Below, in pieces: positions 17,867-26,504 of a stretch of 64,000 bases of DNA. The first letter of the stretch is position 1; each line of letters opens with the position of its first letter. Made by a program: the position numbers and the translations under genes. The stretch covers positions 6,647,001 to 6,711,000 of the forward strand of contig NZ_CP095481.1 in the NCBI RefSeq assembly GCF_023023025.1, read 5' to 3'. The DNA comes from Amycolatopsis sp. WQ 127309 (GTDB taxonomy: Bacteria; Actinomycetota; Actinomycetes; Mycobacteriales; Pseudonocardiaceae). The notes under the pieces are model-generated. The model did no database searches. It was not told the origin of the DNA and was given only the letters and a program-made list of their open reading frames with translations.

Positions 17867-19138
17867 TCAAACCAGGTCCAGGTGCTCCCGCAGCGTCGTC
17901 CCCTCGTACTCCGTGCGGTACACGCCGCGGTTCTGCAGTTCCGGGACCAGCCGGTCGACGATGTCGTCCAGGGCGGCCGGGACCAGGTGGGGGCTGATGT
18001 TGAAGCCGTCGACCGCGCGGGTGCGGACGTAGCGCGCCCATTCGTCGGCGACCTGGCCCGGCGTGCCGACGAAGCCGTGCTGACGCGGCTGGACCTCCAG
18101 GACGAGCTGGTGGATGGACAGCTTCTTCGCCTCGGCGAGCTCGCGCCACTGCCGGATCCGGTCGAGCTTGCCGGTGCGGTCGGCGATCGAGATCGTGCCG
18201 CGGGACGGGTCCAGCTCGCCGTCGATCGGCTCGACGTCGGGCAGCGGCCCGTGCGGGTCGTAGGCCGAGAGGTCCTGGCCCCAGTACTGCTCCAGGAACG
18301 CGACCGCGCGCTGCGGCGAGATCTGCCGGCGCCGGATGTCCTCCGCGCGCTCCGCCGCGTCCGCCGGGGTGTCGCCCAGGACGACCGTTGCCCCGGGCAG
18401 GATCCGGACGGCGTCGGCGGGCCGGCCGTGGCGGGCGAGCCGGGCGCGCAGGTCCTCGGCGTAGGCGAGCGCCTTGTCGTAGGCCGTGTTGGCCGAGAAG
18501 ACGACGTCCGCGTACTTCGCCGCGAGCTCCCGGCCGCCGGCGGAGTCCCCGGCCTGGAACAGCACCGGCCGGCCCTGCGGGCTCGGCGGCACGGTCGGCG
18601 TCGCCCGCAGGCCGACGAGGTCCGTGTGCCGGGCGACCGGGCCGGTCGCCGACCACAGCGCGAGGGCCGCTTCGACGAACTGTTCCGCCCGCTCGTAGCG
18701 TCGTTCGTGGTCGAGCCAGCCGCCGCGGCGGAAGTTGGCGCCGGTCCAGGCGTTGTCCGTGGTGACGATGTTCCAGCCCGCCCGGCCGCCGGACAGGAAG
18801 TCCAATGTGGACAGCCGGCGGGCGAGGTCGGCCGGGAAGTTGTACGTCGTGTTCTGCGTCGCCACCAGGCCGATCCGGCTGGTCGCCGCGGCGAGCGCGC
18901 TCAGCTGGGTGATCGCGTCCGGGCGGCCGGCGACGTCCAGCGCGTGCACCCGGCCGCGGTTCTCCCGCACCCGCAGGCCTTCGCCGAGGAAGAAGGCGTC
19001 GAACAGGCCCCGCTCCAGGGTCCGCGCGACCGCCACGTACGTCTCGATCGCGGTGTGGTCCGCGTTCGCCGGGTCGTCCCACAGGAACTGCGGGCCGACG
19101 CCGGTGTAGAACACCCCGAGGTGCAGCCGGGCGCTCAT
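17867..19138 (-). CDS. LLM flavin monooxygenase, NtaA/SnaA/DszA family
   Basis: A 423-residue FMN-dependent monooxygenase of the NtaA/SnaA/DszA/SoxA class. Family segments are RIGLVATQNTTYNFPADLAR, LSGGRAGWNIVTT, NFRRGGWLDHERRY and the C-terminal GFVGTPGQVADEWARY. Members oxidise nitrilotriacetate, pristinamycin precursors or dibenzothiophene sulfone with reduced FMN. ATG 19138 overlaps the upstream gene's stop (ATGA), so the two LLM genes are coupled. Being next to a peptide-type ABC transporter suggests import of an N- or S-containing compound followed by oxidation. Substrate unknown. Confidence 0.88.
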   Translation of the reverse strand: MSARLHLGVFYTGVGPQFLWDDPANADHTAIETYVAVARTLERGLFDAFFLGEGLRVRENRGRVHALDVAGRPDAITQLSALAAATSRIGLVATQNTTYNFPADLARRLSTLDFLSGGRAGWNIVTTDNAWTGANFRRGGWLDHERRYERAEQFVEAALALWSATGPVARHTDLVGLRATPTVPPSPQGRPVLFQAGDSAGGRELAAKYADVVFSANTAYDKALAYAEDLRARLARHGRPADAVRILPGATVVLGDTPADAAERAEDIRRRQISPQRAVAFLEQYWGQDLSAYDPHGPLPDVEPIDGELDPSRGTISIADRTGKLDRIRQWRELAEAKKLSIHQLVLEVQPRQHGFVGTPGQVADEWARYVRTRAVDGFNISPHLVPAALDDIVDRLVPELQNRGVYRTEYEGTTLREHLDLV

Positions 19139-20130
19139 GCCGCACCCGCCGCGAACACGCTCGCCGGGCGCGGCAGGCCGAGCGACGCGCGCAGCGTCGC
19201 CCCGGACTGCGGGGGGACGAGCAGATTTTCCTTGCGCAAAGCCGGAAGCACCTCCTCGATCAGCGCGGTCAGGCCGGTCGTGTGAACGCCCGCGTGCAGC
19301 CGGACGCCGTCGACGCTCGTGGCCAGCCAGCCCAGCAGCTCGGTCAGGCCGGCCGCGGATCCGGTGTAGCGCAGCCGATCGTGCGGCCGGCGGCCGGCGG
19401 GCACGTCGGTGTCGAGCAGGACCTCCACCTCGGCGAAGACGAGCGGCGCGCCGGATTCGCGGGCCCGCTGGGCGCGGCGCCGGACGTCCTCGAGTCCCGT
19501 GCCGCCGATCAGCACGACGTCGGGGCGCACCGCCTCCGCGAGGTCGTCGGGCGCGAGCACGACCGGCCGCCCCTGCGGTGGCCGCGGCGTGATCAGCGGG
19601 CCCTTGACCGAGAACGTGGCGCCGGTGAAGTCGACGTGGTGCACCCGGTCCGGGTCGAGGTAGCGGCCGGTCGCGACGTCCTTGACGACGGCGTCGTCGT
19701 CCCAGGAATCCCACAGCCGCCGCACGGCTTCGACGACGTCGGCGGCTTCGCGGTGCAGTGCGGCCGGGCCGAGCTTGCTCCCGCCGATCGTGGCGAGGGC
19801 TTCGGCGGAGCCGTCCGCGGCGACGATCCAGGCGGCGCGGCCGCGGGAAGCGTGGTCGAGGCTCGCGAGCTGGGCGGCCAGGTGGAACGGCTCGGCCGTC
19901 GTGACGTTCGCCGTCGCCGCGAGCCCGGCTCGGTCGGTCAGGGTCGAGACGTAGGCGGCGCGGCCGGTGGCGTCGAGCCGGAAACCGCCGCCGGGCGGGA
20001 GCGGCGAGTCGTCGAAGGTGACCAGCGTGAAGCCGCTGGATTCGGCGGCGGTGACGGCGTCGGCCAGTGCGCGCGGAGACACCCGCGCGCCGTCGCCGTC
20101 GAGTTCCACCGCGAGGTGCAGGCTGGTCAT
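19135..20130 (-). CDS. LLM-class flavin-dependent oxidoreductase (short paralogue)
   Basis: A 331-residue luciferase-like protein, degenerate compared with the neighbouring NtaA-like enzyme. It keeps the barrel start (MTSLHLAVELDGDGARVSP), ADAVTAAESSGFTLVTFDD, and a middle strand SRGRAAWIVAADGSAEALA where the canonical GR-GWN-T-S-EE region would be. These divergent LLM proteins often pair with a full-length monooxygenase and may be a second enzyme of the same route. ATG 20130 follows AGGGGGG. First gene of the two-gene unit. Confidence 0.8.
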   Translation of the reverse strand: MTSLHLAVELDGDGARVSPRALADAVTAAESSGFTLVTFDDSPLPPGGGFRLDATGRAAYVSTLTDRAGLAATANVTTAEPFHLAAQLASLDHASRGRAAWIVAADGSAEALATIGGSKLGPAALHREAADVVEAVRRLWDSWDDDAVVKDVATGRYLDPDRVHHVDFTGATFSVKGPLITPRPPQGRPVVLAPDDLAEAVRPDVVLIGGTGLEDVRRRAQRARESGAPLVFAEVEVLLDTDVPAGRRPHDRLRYTGSAAGLTELLGWLATSVDGVRLHAGVHTTGLTALIEEVLPALRKENLLVPPQSGATLRASLGLPRPASVFAAGAA

Positions 20131-20273
20131 GAACCCCCCTTTTCGTTCCCTTCCACAGGTATCGGCTCCGGAACCCGGCCGCACGCGCGTTCAGGATGTG
20201 GACGGCCTGTCCGGCGCCCGCCGCCGCGCCGACAATGACCCGCATCCGGCTTGCCGGCGGGAAAGGGGTCGCC

Positions 20274-20453
20274 ATGCGCATCCTCCGGGCCTTCGCGAGG
20301 GCCTTCACCGCGTTCGGCTGGGTGCTGACACCCCCGGCCGGGCCGTACGACCTCGGCACCGTCGTCCCGCTCCCACGCCCGGACGCCGACGTGCCGAGGG
20401 TGCCGCTGAGCGCGCGCGAACGCGAAACGTTCTGGAGGATCGTGGCAAGCTGA
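20274..20453 (+). CDS. Small conserved-looking protein (DUF6059-like)
   Basis: A 59-residue basic protein starting MRILRAFARAFTAFGW and ending SARERETFWRIVAS. The pattern of a hydrophobic-aromatic N terminus, a Pro-rich middle and a charged C-terminal helix resembles the actinobacterial DUF6059 small proteins, recalled only by look. ATG 20274 follows GAAAGGGG. It lies alone between divergent and convergent genes. Function unknown. Confidence 0.55.
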   Translation: MRILRAFARAFTAFGWVLTPPAGPYDLGTVVPLPRPDADVPRVPLSARERETFWRIVAS

Positions 20454-20471
20454 GGCACACGGCAGCCTGGT

Positions 20472-21908
20472 TCAGGGGGCGACGACCTCGGCGGGCTCGG
20501 CGGGCAGCTCGGCCTCGTCGGGGCGGGCCCGGCGGGGGAACAGCGGGGAGATCAGCAGAAACAGCCCGATGACCAGCGCCTGGACCACGAGGGCGTCGCG
20601 GAAGCTCTCGGTCACCCGGCCGGCCACGGCGCCGGCGAAGAACACCGTGCTGAACACCGCTACGCCGACCGAGCCGCCGATCGACTGGACCGCCGAGAGC
20701 ACGCCGGAGGCGGAGCCGACCTCGTCGTCGGCGACCGCGCCGAGGACCGTGGTGAAGACCGCCGCGATCACGATGCCCGCGCCGATTCCGGTGACGACGC
20801 TGCCCGGCACGATCCGCCAGATCGTGAAGGCGCCGTCGCCGGCCAGGGCGAACCACAGCCAGGCGACCCCGGCCAGCTGGACGACCGCCCCGGCCTGCAG
20901 GACGCGCCGACCGAGCTTGGCCGCCAGCAGCCCGCCGCTGATGCCGCCGCCGACGGCGGTGCCCAGCGCGATCGGGAGGTTGCCCAGCCCGGCCTGCCCG
21001 GCGGTGAAGCCCTCGCCGAGCTGCAGGAAGAACGTCAGCACCAGCTGGGTGCCGATCAGCCCGCCGAAGAACAGCGCGATCGCGACCAGCCCGACGGTGA
21101 AAGCGGACTTCCCGAACAGCGTCGGGGTGACCAGGGGAGTGCGGTCCCGGCGCACGATCCGGCGTTGCCACCGGGCGAACGCGACGTAGCCGAGCGCCGC
21201 GGCGGCCAGGGAAAGCCACGTCCACAGTGGCCACCCCGACGACTGGCCCTCGTTGAGCGGCAGGACCAGCAGCGCGGAGGCCCCGGCGACGAGCGCGGCC
21301 CCGGCGACGTCCACCCGCAGGCCCCGGGTCCGGCCGCCGCGGGGCACCAGCCGCCGGGCCAGCACGAACGCCGCGAGCCCGATCGGCACGTTGACCAGGA
21401 ACACCAGCCGCCAGCCGAGGCCGAACAGGTCCCAGTCGACGAGCGCGCCGCCCAGCACCGGGCCCAGCACACCGCCGAGCCCGAGCACCGGGCCGAAGAC
21501 GGCGAGGGCCTTGGTCAGGTCGCGGGGCGTGAGGTTGTCCCGCAGGATCCCCAGCCCCTGCGGCAGCATCATCGCCCCGGCCACGCCCTGGACCAGCCGG
21601 AAGGTGATCAGCAGCCCGGTGCTCGGCGCGAGCGCGCACAGCAGCGACGCGAGCGCGAAGGCCGCGAGACCGGCGAGGAACATCGGCCGCCTGCCGTACC
21701 GGTCGCCGAGCCGCCCGCCGAGCACGAGCCCGGCGCCGAGCGTCAGGGCGTACCCGCCGATCACCCACTGCAGCCCGACCGGGCTCGCCCCGAGGGAGCG
21801 TTCCAGCGCCGGGCCCGCCACGTTGACGATCGTCGAGTCGAGCAGGTCCATCAGCTCGACGACGAGGACCGTGGCCAGCAGCCACCACATCGTCTTCTTC
21901 CCGGTCAT
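20472..21908 (-). CDS. MFS drug-efflux transporter, DHA2 (EmrB/QacA) family
   Basis: A 478-residue transporter of probably 14 membrane helices. Motif A is GGRLGDRYGRRP, the first helix carries the conserved acid (MDLLDSTIVNVAG), and motif C-like GLGGVLGPVLGG marks helix 5 of antiporters. Expected role is proton-driven export of drugs or metabolites. Its ATG overlaps the TGA of the marR-type gene directly upstream, so regulator and pump form one operon, the usual autoregulated efflux arrangement. Natural substrate unknown. Confidence 0.92.
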   Translation of the reverse strand: MTGKKTMWWLLATVLVVELMDLLDSTIVNVAGPALERSLGASPVGLQWVIGGYALTLGAGLVLGGRLGDRYGRRPMFLAGLAAFALASLLCALAPSTGLLITFRLVQGVAGAMMLPQGLGILRDNLTPRDLTKALAVFGPVLGLGGVLGPVLGGALVDWDLFGLGWRLVFLVNVPIGLAAFVLARRLVPRGGRTRGLRVDVAGAALVAGASALLVLPLNEGQSSGWPLWTWLSLAAAALGYVAFARWQRRIVRRDRTPLVTPTLFGKSAFTVGLVAIALFFGGLIGTQLVLTFFLQLGEGFTAGQAGLGNLPIALGTAVGGGISGGLLAAKLGRRVLQAGAVVQLAGVAWLWFALAGDGAFTIWRIVPGSVVTGIGAGIVIAAVFTTVLGAVADDEVGSASGVLSAVQSIGGSVGVAVFSTVFFAGAVAGRVTESFRDALVVQALVIGLFLLISPLFPRRARPDEAELPAEPAEVVAP

Positions 21909-22378
21909 GCGGTGCTCCCCAGGGAATCGGCGGTCCCGGTGTAGATCCGGACGACACCGGCCAGGAAGTTCTCGACGACGTCCCGTTCGCCGGGGCTCAG
22001 CGCCCCGACGAGGTCCTCGACGCCGCTGAGCAGCGGGTGCAGGTGCCCGAAGATCCGCGTCGTCGACTCCGGCACGGGCTCGATGAGCACCTTGCGGCGG
22101 TCGGTGGCGTGCGGGCGGCGGGTGATGTGCCCGGCCTGCTCGAGCCGGTCCACGATGTGTGTGCTCGCCGCGGTCGAGACCCGCAGCCGGTCCGCGAGCT
22201 CCTTCGCGGTCAAGGGGCCTTCGCCGGCGAGGTGCTCCATCGCCGCGAGGTCCGTGGGGTTGACGCCCAGGGCGCCGCTGAGCCGTTTCTCGATGACGCG
22301 TGTCAGCGCGCCCACCTCTTGGAGGCGCTCCATCACCGCGTTGCCCACGCCCGGGGCGTCGACGTGCCAGGAAGTCAT
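21905..22378 (-). CDS. MarR-family transcriptional regulator
   Basis: A 157-residue winged-helix repressor. The recognition region is LTAKELADRLRVSTAASTHIVDRLE, followed by the wing QAGHITRRPHATDRRKVLIEP. Dimer helices flank it. It is co-transcribed with the downstream MFS pump and probably represses the pair until a phenolic or drug ligand binds. A palindrome just upstream of its start (22404-22416) is the likely operator. Confidence 0.9.
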   Translation of the reverse strand: MTSWHVDAPGVGNAVMERLQEVGALTRVIEKRLSGALGVNPTDLAAMEHLAGEGPLTAKELADRLRVSTAASTHIVDRLEQAGHITRRPHATDRRKVLIEPVPESTTRIFGHLHPLLSGVEDLVGALSPGERDVVENFLAGVVRIYTGTADSLGSTA

Positions 22379-22403
22379 GACAAGAAGACTACTGAAGAAG
22401 TTA

Positions 22404-22420
22404 CTAACTAGGTTAGCTAA
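22404..22420. promoter_or_regulatory. Candidate operator of the MarR/MFS pair
   Basis: CTAAC at 22404-22408 and GTTAG at 22412-22416 form a perfect dyad with a 3-nt centre, overlapped by palindromic TTAGCTAA at 22413-22420. The AT-rich stretch stands out and lies about 30 bp upstream of the regulator's start. Confidence 0.5.
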
Positions 22421-22520
22421 ATACTGTGGTCCTCGACACTCACGTCCGGTCGGCGCCCCGAGGCGTGGGGTGCGCGATCACGGGGTATCCGGAGATTTCC
22501 TGAACCTATCTGGAGGTCCG

Positions 22521-23516
22521 ATGCGCCTGCCCGCCACCCGGGGGCCCGTCAGCGAGGAGGTCGTCCGCCTCCTGCGCGGCGCGACCCCGGCCGAGGACCT
22601 CGACCACGGGCCCGCCCAGCCGGCCGTGCACGACGAGGACCTGCAGCTGTCCCTGTGGATCTGTTACGAGCTCGGCTACCGCGGCTTCGACGACCTCGAA
22701 CCGGACCAGGACGGCGGGCTCGCGCTCCACGCCCTCCGGAAAGACCTCGAAAGTCGGTGGCTCACCGGGCTGACCGAGCTCGTCGAGCCGGTCGCCACCG
22801 ACCCGGCCGGCGTCCCGCGCGCGCTGGCCCGGCTGGTCGCCGCCGACGACGGTCCGCCGCTGGCGAAGTTCTTGCAGCGCAAGGCCTCCGCCGCGCAGTT
22901 CGGCGAGTTCGTCGCGCACCGGTCGGTGTACCACCTCAAGGAGGCCGACCCGCACAGCTGGGCCATCCCGCGCCTCAGCGGGCGGGCGAAGGCCGCGCTG
23001 GTCGAGATCCAGGCCGACGAGTACGGCGGCGGGCGCGTGGAACGCATGCATTCGGAGCTGTTCCGCACGACCATGCGGTCACTGGGACTGGACGACACCT
23101 ACGGCCACTTCGTCGACGACGTGCCGGCCGTCACGCTGGCGGTGAGCAACCTGATGTCCCTGTTCGGGATGAACCGGCGCTGGCTCGGCGCCGCGCTCGG
23201 GCACCTCGCGGCGTTCGAGATGACGTCGTCGCTGCCGAACCGCCGCTACGGCAACGGGTTGCGCCGCCTCGGCGGTGACCCGGTGGCGACCCGCTTCTTC
23301 GACGAGCACGTCGAGGCCGACGCGGTGCACGAGCAGATCGCGGCCCACGACCTGTGCGGCAGCTACGTCGCGGAGCACCCGGAGGCCGCCGGGGACGTCC
23401 TGTTCGGGGCCGCGTGCGCGCTGGCGGTGGAGGCCGAGTTCGGGGCGCGGCTGCTGGAGCGCTGGGCGGCCGGGTCACCGAGCCTGCGCACCCGCGCGCT
23501 CTCCGGTGCGGCGTGA
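22521..23516 (+). CDS. Iron-containing redox enzyme family protein (heme-oxygenase-like fold)
   Basis: A 331-residue all-helical protein of the heme-oxygenase-like diiron type. Candidate metal-site helices include LVEIQADEYGGGRVERMHSELF (shown as LVEIQADEYGG and RMHSELF), FEMTSSLPNRRYGNGLRRLG and FFDEHVEADAVHEQIAAHDL, with the spaced Glu, Asp and His of this family. Members are oxidases or desaturase-like enzymes. ATG 22521 has GGAGG at 22512-22516. The next genes encode a CDGSH protein and a YbdK-type ligase, a grouping that suggests a redox or thiol function. A GGGTAT box at 22483 may be a stress-sigma promoter. Confidence 0.82.
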   Translation: MRLPATRGPVSEEVVRLLRGATPAEDLDHGPAQPAVHDEDLQLSLWICYELGYRGFDDLEPDQDGGLALHALRKDLESRWLTGLTELVEPVATDPAGVPRALARLVAADDGPPLAKFLQRKASAAQFGEFVAHRSVYHLKEADPHSWAIPRLSGRAKAALVEIQADEYGGGRVERMHSELFRTTMRSLGLDDTYGHFVDDVPAVTLAVSNLMSLFGMNRRWLGAALGHLAAFEMTSSLPNRRYGNGLRRLGGDPVATRFFDEHVEADAVHEQIAAHDLCGSYVAEHPEAAGDVLFGAACALAVEAEFGARLLERWAAGSPSLRTRALSGAA

Positions 23517-23518
23517 GG

Positions 23519-23719
23519 TCACTTTCCGCGGCTGGGCACCTTGTGCGTCCCGTCGCAGAACGGTTTCACGGCCGAGCGGCCGCACCGGCACAGGGCGACG
23601 ACGGTGCCGCCGGGGCGCAGGACTTCGCCGTCCTGAGACCGGATTTCGACGTCGCCGCGGACCAGCAGCGGCCCGTCTTCGTAGGGCGTGATGGTCGCCG
23701 GGGCGGGTTGGTGTTCCAT
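23519..23719 (-). CDS. CDGSH iron-sulfur domain protein
   Basis: A 66-residue protein with the CDGSH 2Fe-2S signature: CRCGRSAVKPFCDGTH, that is three Cys and one His. Such small proteins shuttle electrons or clusters in the cytoplasm. ATG 23719 was taken because the domain begins directly after it (TPYEDGPLLVRGDVE). An in-frame upstream start would overlap the divergent ligase gene more. Its stop lies 2 bp from the stop of the convergent iron enzyme gene. Confidence 0.88.
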   Translation of the reverse strand: MEHQPAPATITPYEDGPLLVRGDVEIRSQDGEVLRPGGTVVALCRCGRSAVKPFCDGTHKVPSRGK

Positions 23720-23766
23720 CGGCGGCGGGTACCCCGGCGCGCCGGCGCCCAACCGGCGGGCGCCCG

Positions 23767-24918
23767 ATGACCGCCCGCGGCCCGGGCACCACGATCGGCG
23801 TCGAGGAGGAGTTCCTGGTCGTCGACACGGGGTCACGGCGTCCCGTGCCGACGGCGGCCGCGGTGCTCGCCCGGCTGGACGGCGACGCCGGCGGGATCAA
23901 GCCGGAGCTGTACGAGTCCCAGGTCGAGGCGGTCACCCCGGTGCTGACGAGCCTGGCCGACGCGGCCCGGTCACTGGTCACGAGCCGCGCCTCGCTCGCG
24001 CGCGCGGCGGCGGCGGAAGGGGTGGCCGCGGTCGGCGTCGGCACGCCGGTCCTGGCCGGGCCGCCGCCCGTGCTGTCCACCGGCGACGACCGGTACCGGC
24101 TCGTCGCCCGGACCTACCAGGGAGCGTTCGCGGACTACGAGGCCTGCGGCTGTCACGTCCACGTCGGCGTGCCCGGCGGCGACCTGGCCGTCGCGGTGGT
24201 CGACCACCTCCGCCCGTGGCTGCCGACGCTGCTGGCGCTGTCCGCGAACTCGCCGTTCCACCACGGCCGCGACACCGGGTACGCGAGCTGGCGGACGATC
24301 GACCAGGCCCGGTTCCCCGGCGGCGGGGTGCCGCCGCGGTTCGGTGATTTCGCCGGTTACGAGCGGTGCCTGGACCAGCTCGTCGATTGCGGTGTCCTGG
24401 TCGACGAGCGCATGACGTTCTGGGCGGCCCGGCCCTCACCGCGGTACGCGACGGTCGAGGTCCGGGTCGCCGACGTCGCGGCGTCGCCGGACGGGGCGCT
24501 GCTGCAGGCCGCCCTCGTCCGCGGCCTGGTCCGCGCCGCGCTCGACGACCTCTCCCTCGGCCGCGAAGCCCCGGAGGTCGACGGCCAGCTCGCCGCCGGC
24601 GCCCTGTGGTCGGCCGCCCGCTACGGCATCCACGGGCACGGGATCGACACGATCGGCGGCCGCCGGGTGCCCGCCCGCACGCTGCTGGCGGCCCTGCTGC
24701 GCCGGGTCCGCCCGGCACTGGAGGACACCGGGGACGTCCTGGCGGTCGACGCGCTGCTGCCCCCGGTGCTGGCCGGCGGCGCCGCCCGGCAACGCGCGAC
24801 CGCGGCCGCCGGCGGCCTCACCGCCGTCGTCGACGAGCTGGCGGGCCTGCTGACGGAACCGGTGACCGGCCCGGCGGCGGGGGAGCGGAGCGCGGAGCAC
24901 GCCCCGGTTCCCCGGTGA
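23767..24918 (+). CDS. Carboxylate-amine ligase, YbdK family (GCS2, glutamate-cysteine ligase type)
   Basis: A 383-residue ATP-grasp-like GCS2 enzyme. The N terminus carries TIGVEEEFLVVD, the Mg-binding signature of the family, followed by YEACGCHVHVGVP and the C-terminal ALWSAARYGIHG region. YbdK proteins have weak glutamate-cysteine ligase activity, while EgtA uses the reaction for ergothioneine. No other ergothioneine gene is here. It is divergent from the CDGSH gene with only 47 bp between starts, implying a shared promoter region. Confidence 0.9.
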   Translation: MTARGPGTTIGVEEEFLVVDTGSRRPVPTAAAVLARLDGDAGGIKPELYESQVEAVTPVLTSLADAARSLVTSRASLARAAAAEGVAAVGVGTPVLAGPPPVLSTGDDRYRLVARTYQGAFADYEACGCHVHVGVPGGDLAVAVVDHLRPWLPTLLALSANSPFHHGRDTGYASWRTIDQARFPGGGVPPRFGDFAGYERCLDQLVDCGVLVDERMTFWAARPSPRYATVEVRVADVAASPDGALLQAALVRGLVRAALDDLSLGREAPEVDGQLAAGALWSAARYGIHGHGIDTIGGRRVPARTLLAALLRRVRPALEDTGDVLAVDALLPPVLAGGAARQRATAAAGGLTAVVDELAGLLTEPVTGPAAGERSAEHAPVPR

Positions 24919-24931
24919 CGGCCGACGCTTC

Positions 24932-24954
24932 GCACTGTCCACAAGGGACAGTGC
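24932..24954. promoter_or_regulatory. Perfect palindrome: terminator of the ligase gene or operator
   Basis: GCACTGTCC (24932-24940) pairs perfectly with GGACAGTGC (24946-24954) around ACAAG. It is 14 bp past the ligase stop, so a terminator is possible, though no T run follows. It also contains the GTCC-N5-GGAC element found repeatedly in the window. The remaining 24955-25266 shows no gene. Confidence 0.45.
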
Positions 24955-25266
24955 GCCGGTGGCCCGCGTGGGGTGACTGCGGAGCCGAGGTCCGGGGCAG
25001 CCCGGCGTGACCCTGGGCGCCGCCGGACCCGGTGCGGACGATGGACCGGGAGCGGCGGGCCGTCGAGAGGACGCCCCGAGCCGATCCGGATCGTGCGTGG
25101 CGGGCGTCGGTCACCACGGTCGACTGTCCTCAAAGGACTCCTCCGCGCCCGGTCGCGGGGTATGATTCAGCCGTACCAGCGCCGGAGCGCCCAGTCCCCG
25201 CCTCGCGACGAACCCACCGAAGGCGGCCGCGGTGAGCACCGGAGCGGCCGGTCAGGAGCTCCGATC

Positions 25267-25770
25267 GTGAAACCCAACGTCTTCGACTTCCCCCGCCCCC
25301 GCCGTCCGCTGCCGGAATCCGCACCGGCGTCGCCGCCGGTCCCCGGAAACCGTGGCGACCGTGACGGACACAGTGTCATCCACGCGGTCTTCACCGCCTC
25401 CGGTGGCGGTGAGCCGCCGGTGCCGCGTTACCACGACCTGGCGATCACCGTGGAGCGGTCCGGCTGGACGCTGGTCGTCGCCGTGGTCGGCGAAGTCGAC
25501 CTCAGCACCGCGCCCATGCTCCGGCACGCCCTCGACGAGGCCCTCGCCCGGACACCGCGGCGGATCGTCGTGGACCTGTCCTTCGTCCGGTTCCTGAACA
25601 CCGCCGGGCTGGAGGTGCTGCTCGACGCGCACCACCGGGCCGGACCGGCCACCGACCTGCGGCTGGTCTCGACGACCCGCGCGACGTGGCGGCCCTTGGA
25701 GCTCACCAGGATGCACGAACGCCTGGTCGTCCACGCGTCCCGGGCCGCGGCGATCGCGGCGCCGCGATGA
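25267..25770 (+). CDS. STAS-domain protein (anti-sigma-factor antagonist type)
   Basis: A 167-residue protein with an N-terminal tail of about 55 Pro-rich residues and a C-terminal STAS domain (SGWTLVVAVVGEVDLSTAP, then RRIVVDLSFVRFLNTAGLEVLL). The phosphorylation site of SpoIIAA-type antagonists is the Ser in D-S-S/T-G. Here the position reads FLNTAGLE, so Thr may substitute. GTG 25267 follows AGGAGCT. It stands alone ahead of the stress block and probably partners with an anti-sigma ATPase. A GGGTAT box is at 25158 and a GTCC-N5-GGAC palindrome at 25126. Confidence 0.85.
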   Translation: MKPNVFDFPRPRRPLPESAPASPPVPGNRGDRDGHSVIHAVFTASGGGEPPVPRYHDLAITVERSGWTLVVAVVGEVDLSTAPMLRHALDEALARTPRRIVVDLSFVRFLNTAGLEVLLDAHHRAGPATDLRLVSTTRATWRPLELTRMHERLVVHASRAAAIAAPR

Positions 25771-25788
25771 CCGGACGAAGGCGTCCGC

Positions 25789-26031
25789 TCACCGCCTCCT
25801 CGGCTGTGCGGTGTGCGGCCGCCGGCCGAGGAGGTGCGTCGGTTCCGTCGCCTGCGCCGGGACGTCCACCGCGGGGAGGCCGTCGGCGGGGCTGAGGCCG
25901 AGGACGGCGAGCAGCAGCCCGCAGTCGGCGGCGTCGTGCGCCTTCGACGCGACCACGCGGGCGGCCCGGCGCCGTTGCCCGTCGTCGAGGTTGAACGGAT
26001 CCGCGGTCATCGCGTCCGGTGTTCCTGTCAT
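25789..26031 (-). CDS. Small hypothetical protein
   Basis: An 80-residue protein, not recognised. The central part DPFNLDDGQRRRAARVVASK followed by HDAADCGLLLAVLGL has the composition of a real helical domain, and AAGGGG lies ahead of ATG 26031. The tail is basic. The 3' end converges on the STAS gene. ATG 26010 is an alternative start. Confidence 0.55.
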   Translation of the reverse strand: MTGTPDAMTADPFNLDDGQRRRAARVVASKAHDAADCGLLLAVLGLSPADGLPAVDVPAQATEPTHLLGRRPHTAQPRRR

Positions 26032-26171
26032 TGCGGGCCCCTTCGGTCGGCCACGTGGGTGCCGGCCGCCGGGGGCCGGGGCGGTTCCGGGCCGCCGGCT
26101 GTGCACCGGCACCCGGACCCGCCAATGTAGTCCTCCGCGCGGGCGGGCTGGGCCGGCGAACGGGTGGGAGC

Positions 26172-26504
26172 TCAGGTCCGGTCCCGGTCGGCGGGACCGG
26201 GCGGGCGCGCGTCGAGGATGTCGGTGGCCCGGACCAGGCTGACCGGCGTGTCGGTGGCGGAGCCCTGCGGGCGGACCGGCACCCAGGTGGTGCTGGTGTG
26301 CTCGTCGCGCAGGCTGCGCCCGGCGACGGTCCCGAGCCGCTCGTGCCACACCGGTGTCGCGCACGAGGCGGACCGCGCGCGGCCCACGCGGCCGCGGAAC
26401 CGGTAGCGGACGTGCCAGCCGAGCGGGTAGCCACCGCCGTGACGTGTGGGCCAGGCCCGGTGCGCGCTCCCCGCCGGGTGCGGATCGGTCTGCTCGTCGT
26501 CCAC
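26172..26504 (-). CDS. Hypothetical protein
   Basis: A 110-residue product not recognised. The stretch HVRYRFRGRVGRARSASC followed by VWHERLGTVAGRSLRDEHTS and TPVSLVRATDILDARPP looks like a small beta-rich domain with normal amino-acid use, unlike shadow frames here, but there is no motif. GTG 26504 has only a weak AAAGCGGG site. The region from 26505 to 26868 has no other gene. Confidence 0.4.
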   Translation of the reverse strand: MDDEQTDPHPAGSAHRAWPTRHGGGYPLGWHVRYRFRGRVGRARSASCATPVWHERLGTVAGRSLRDEHTSTTWVPVRPQGSATDTPVSLVRATDILDARPPGPADRDRT

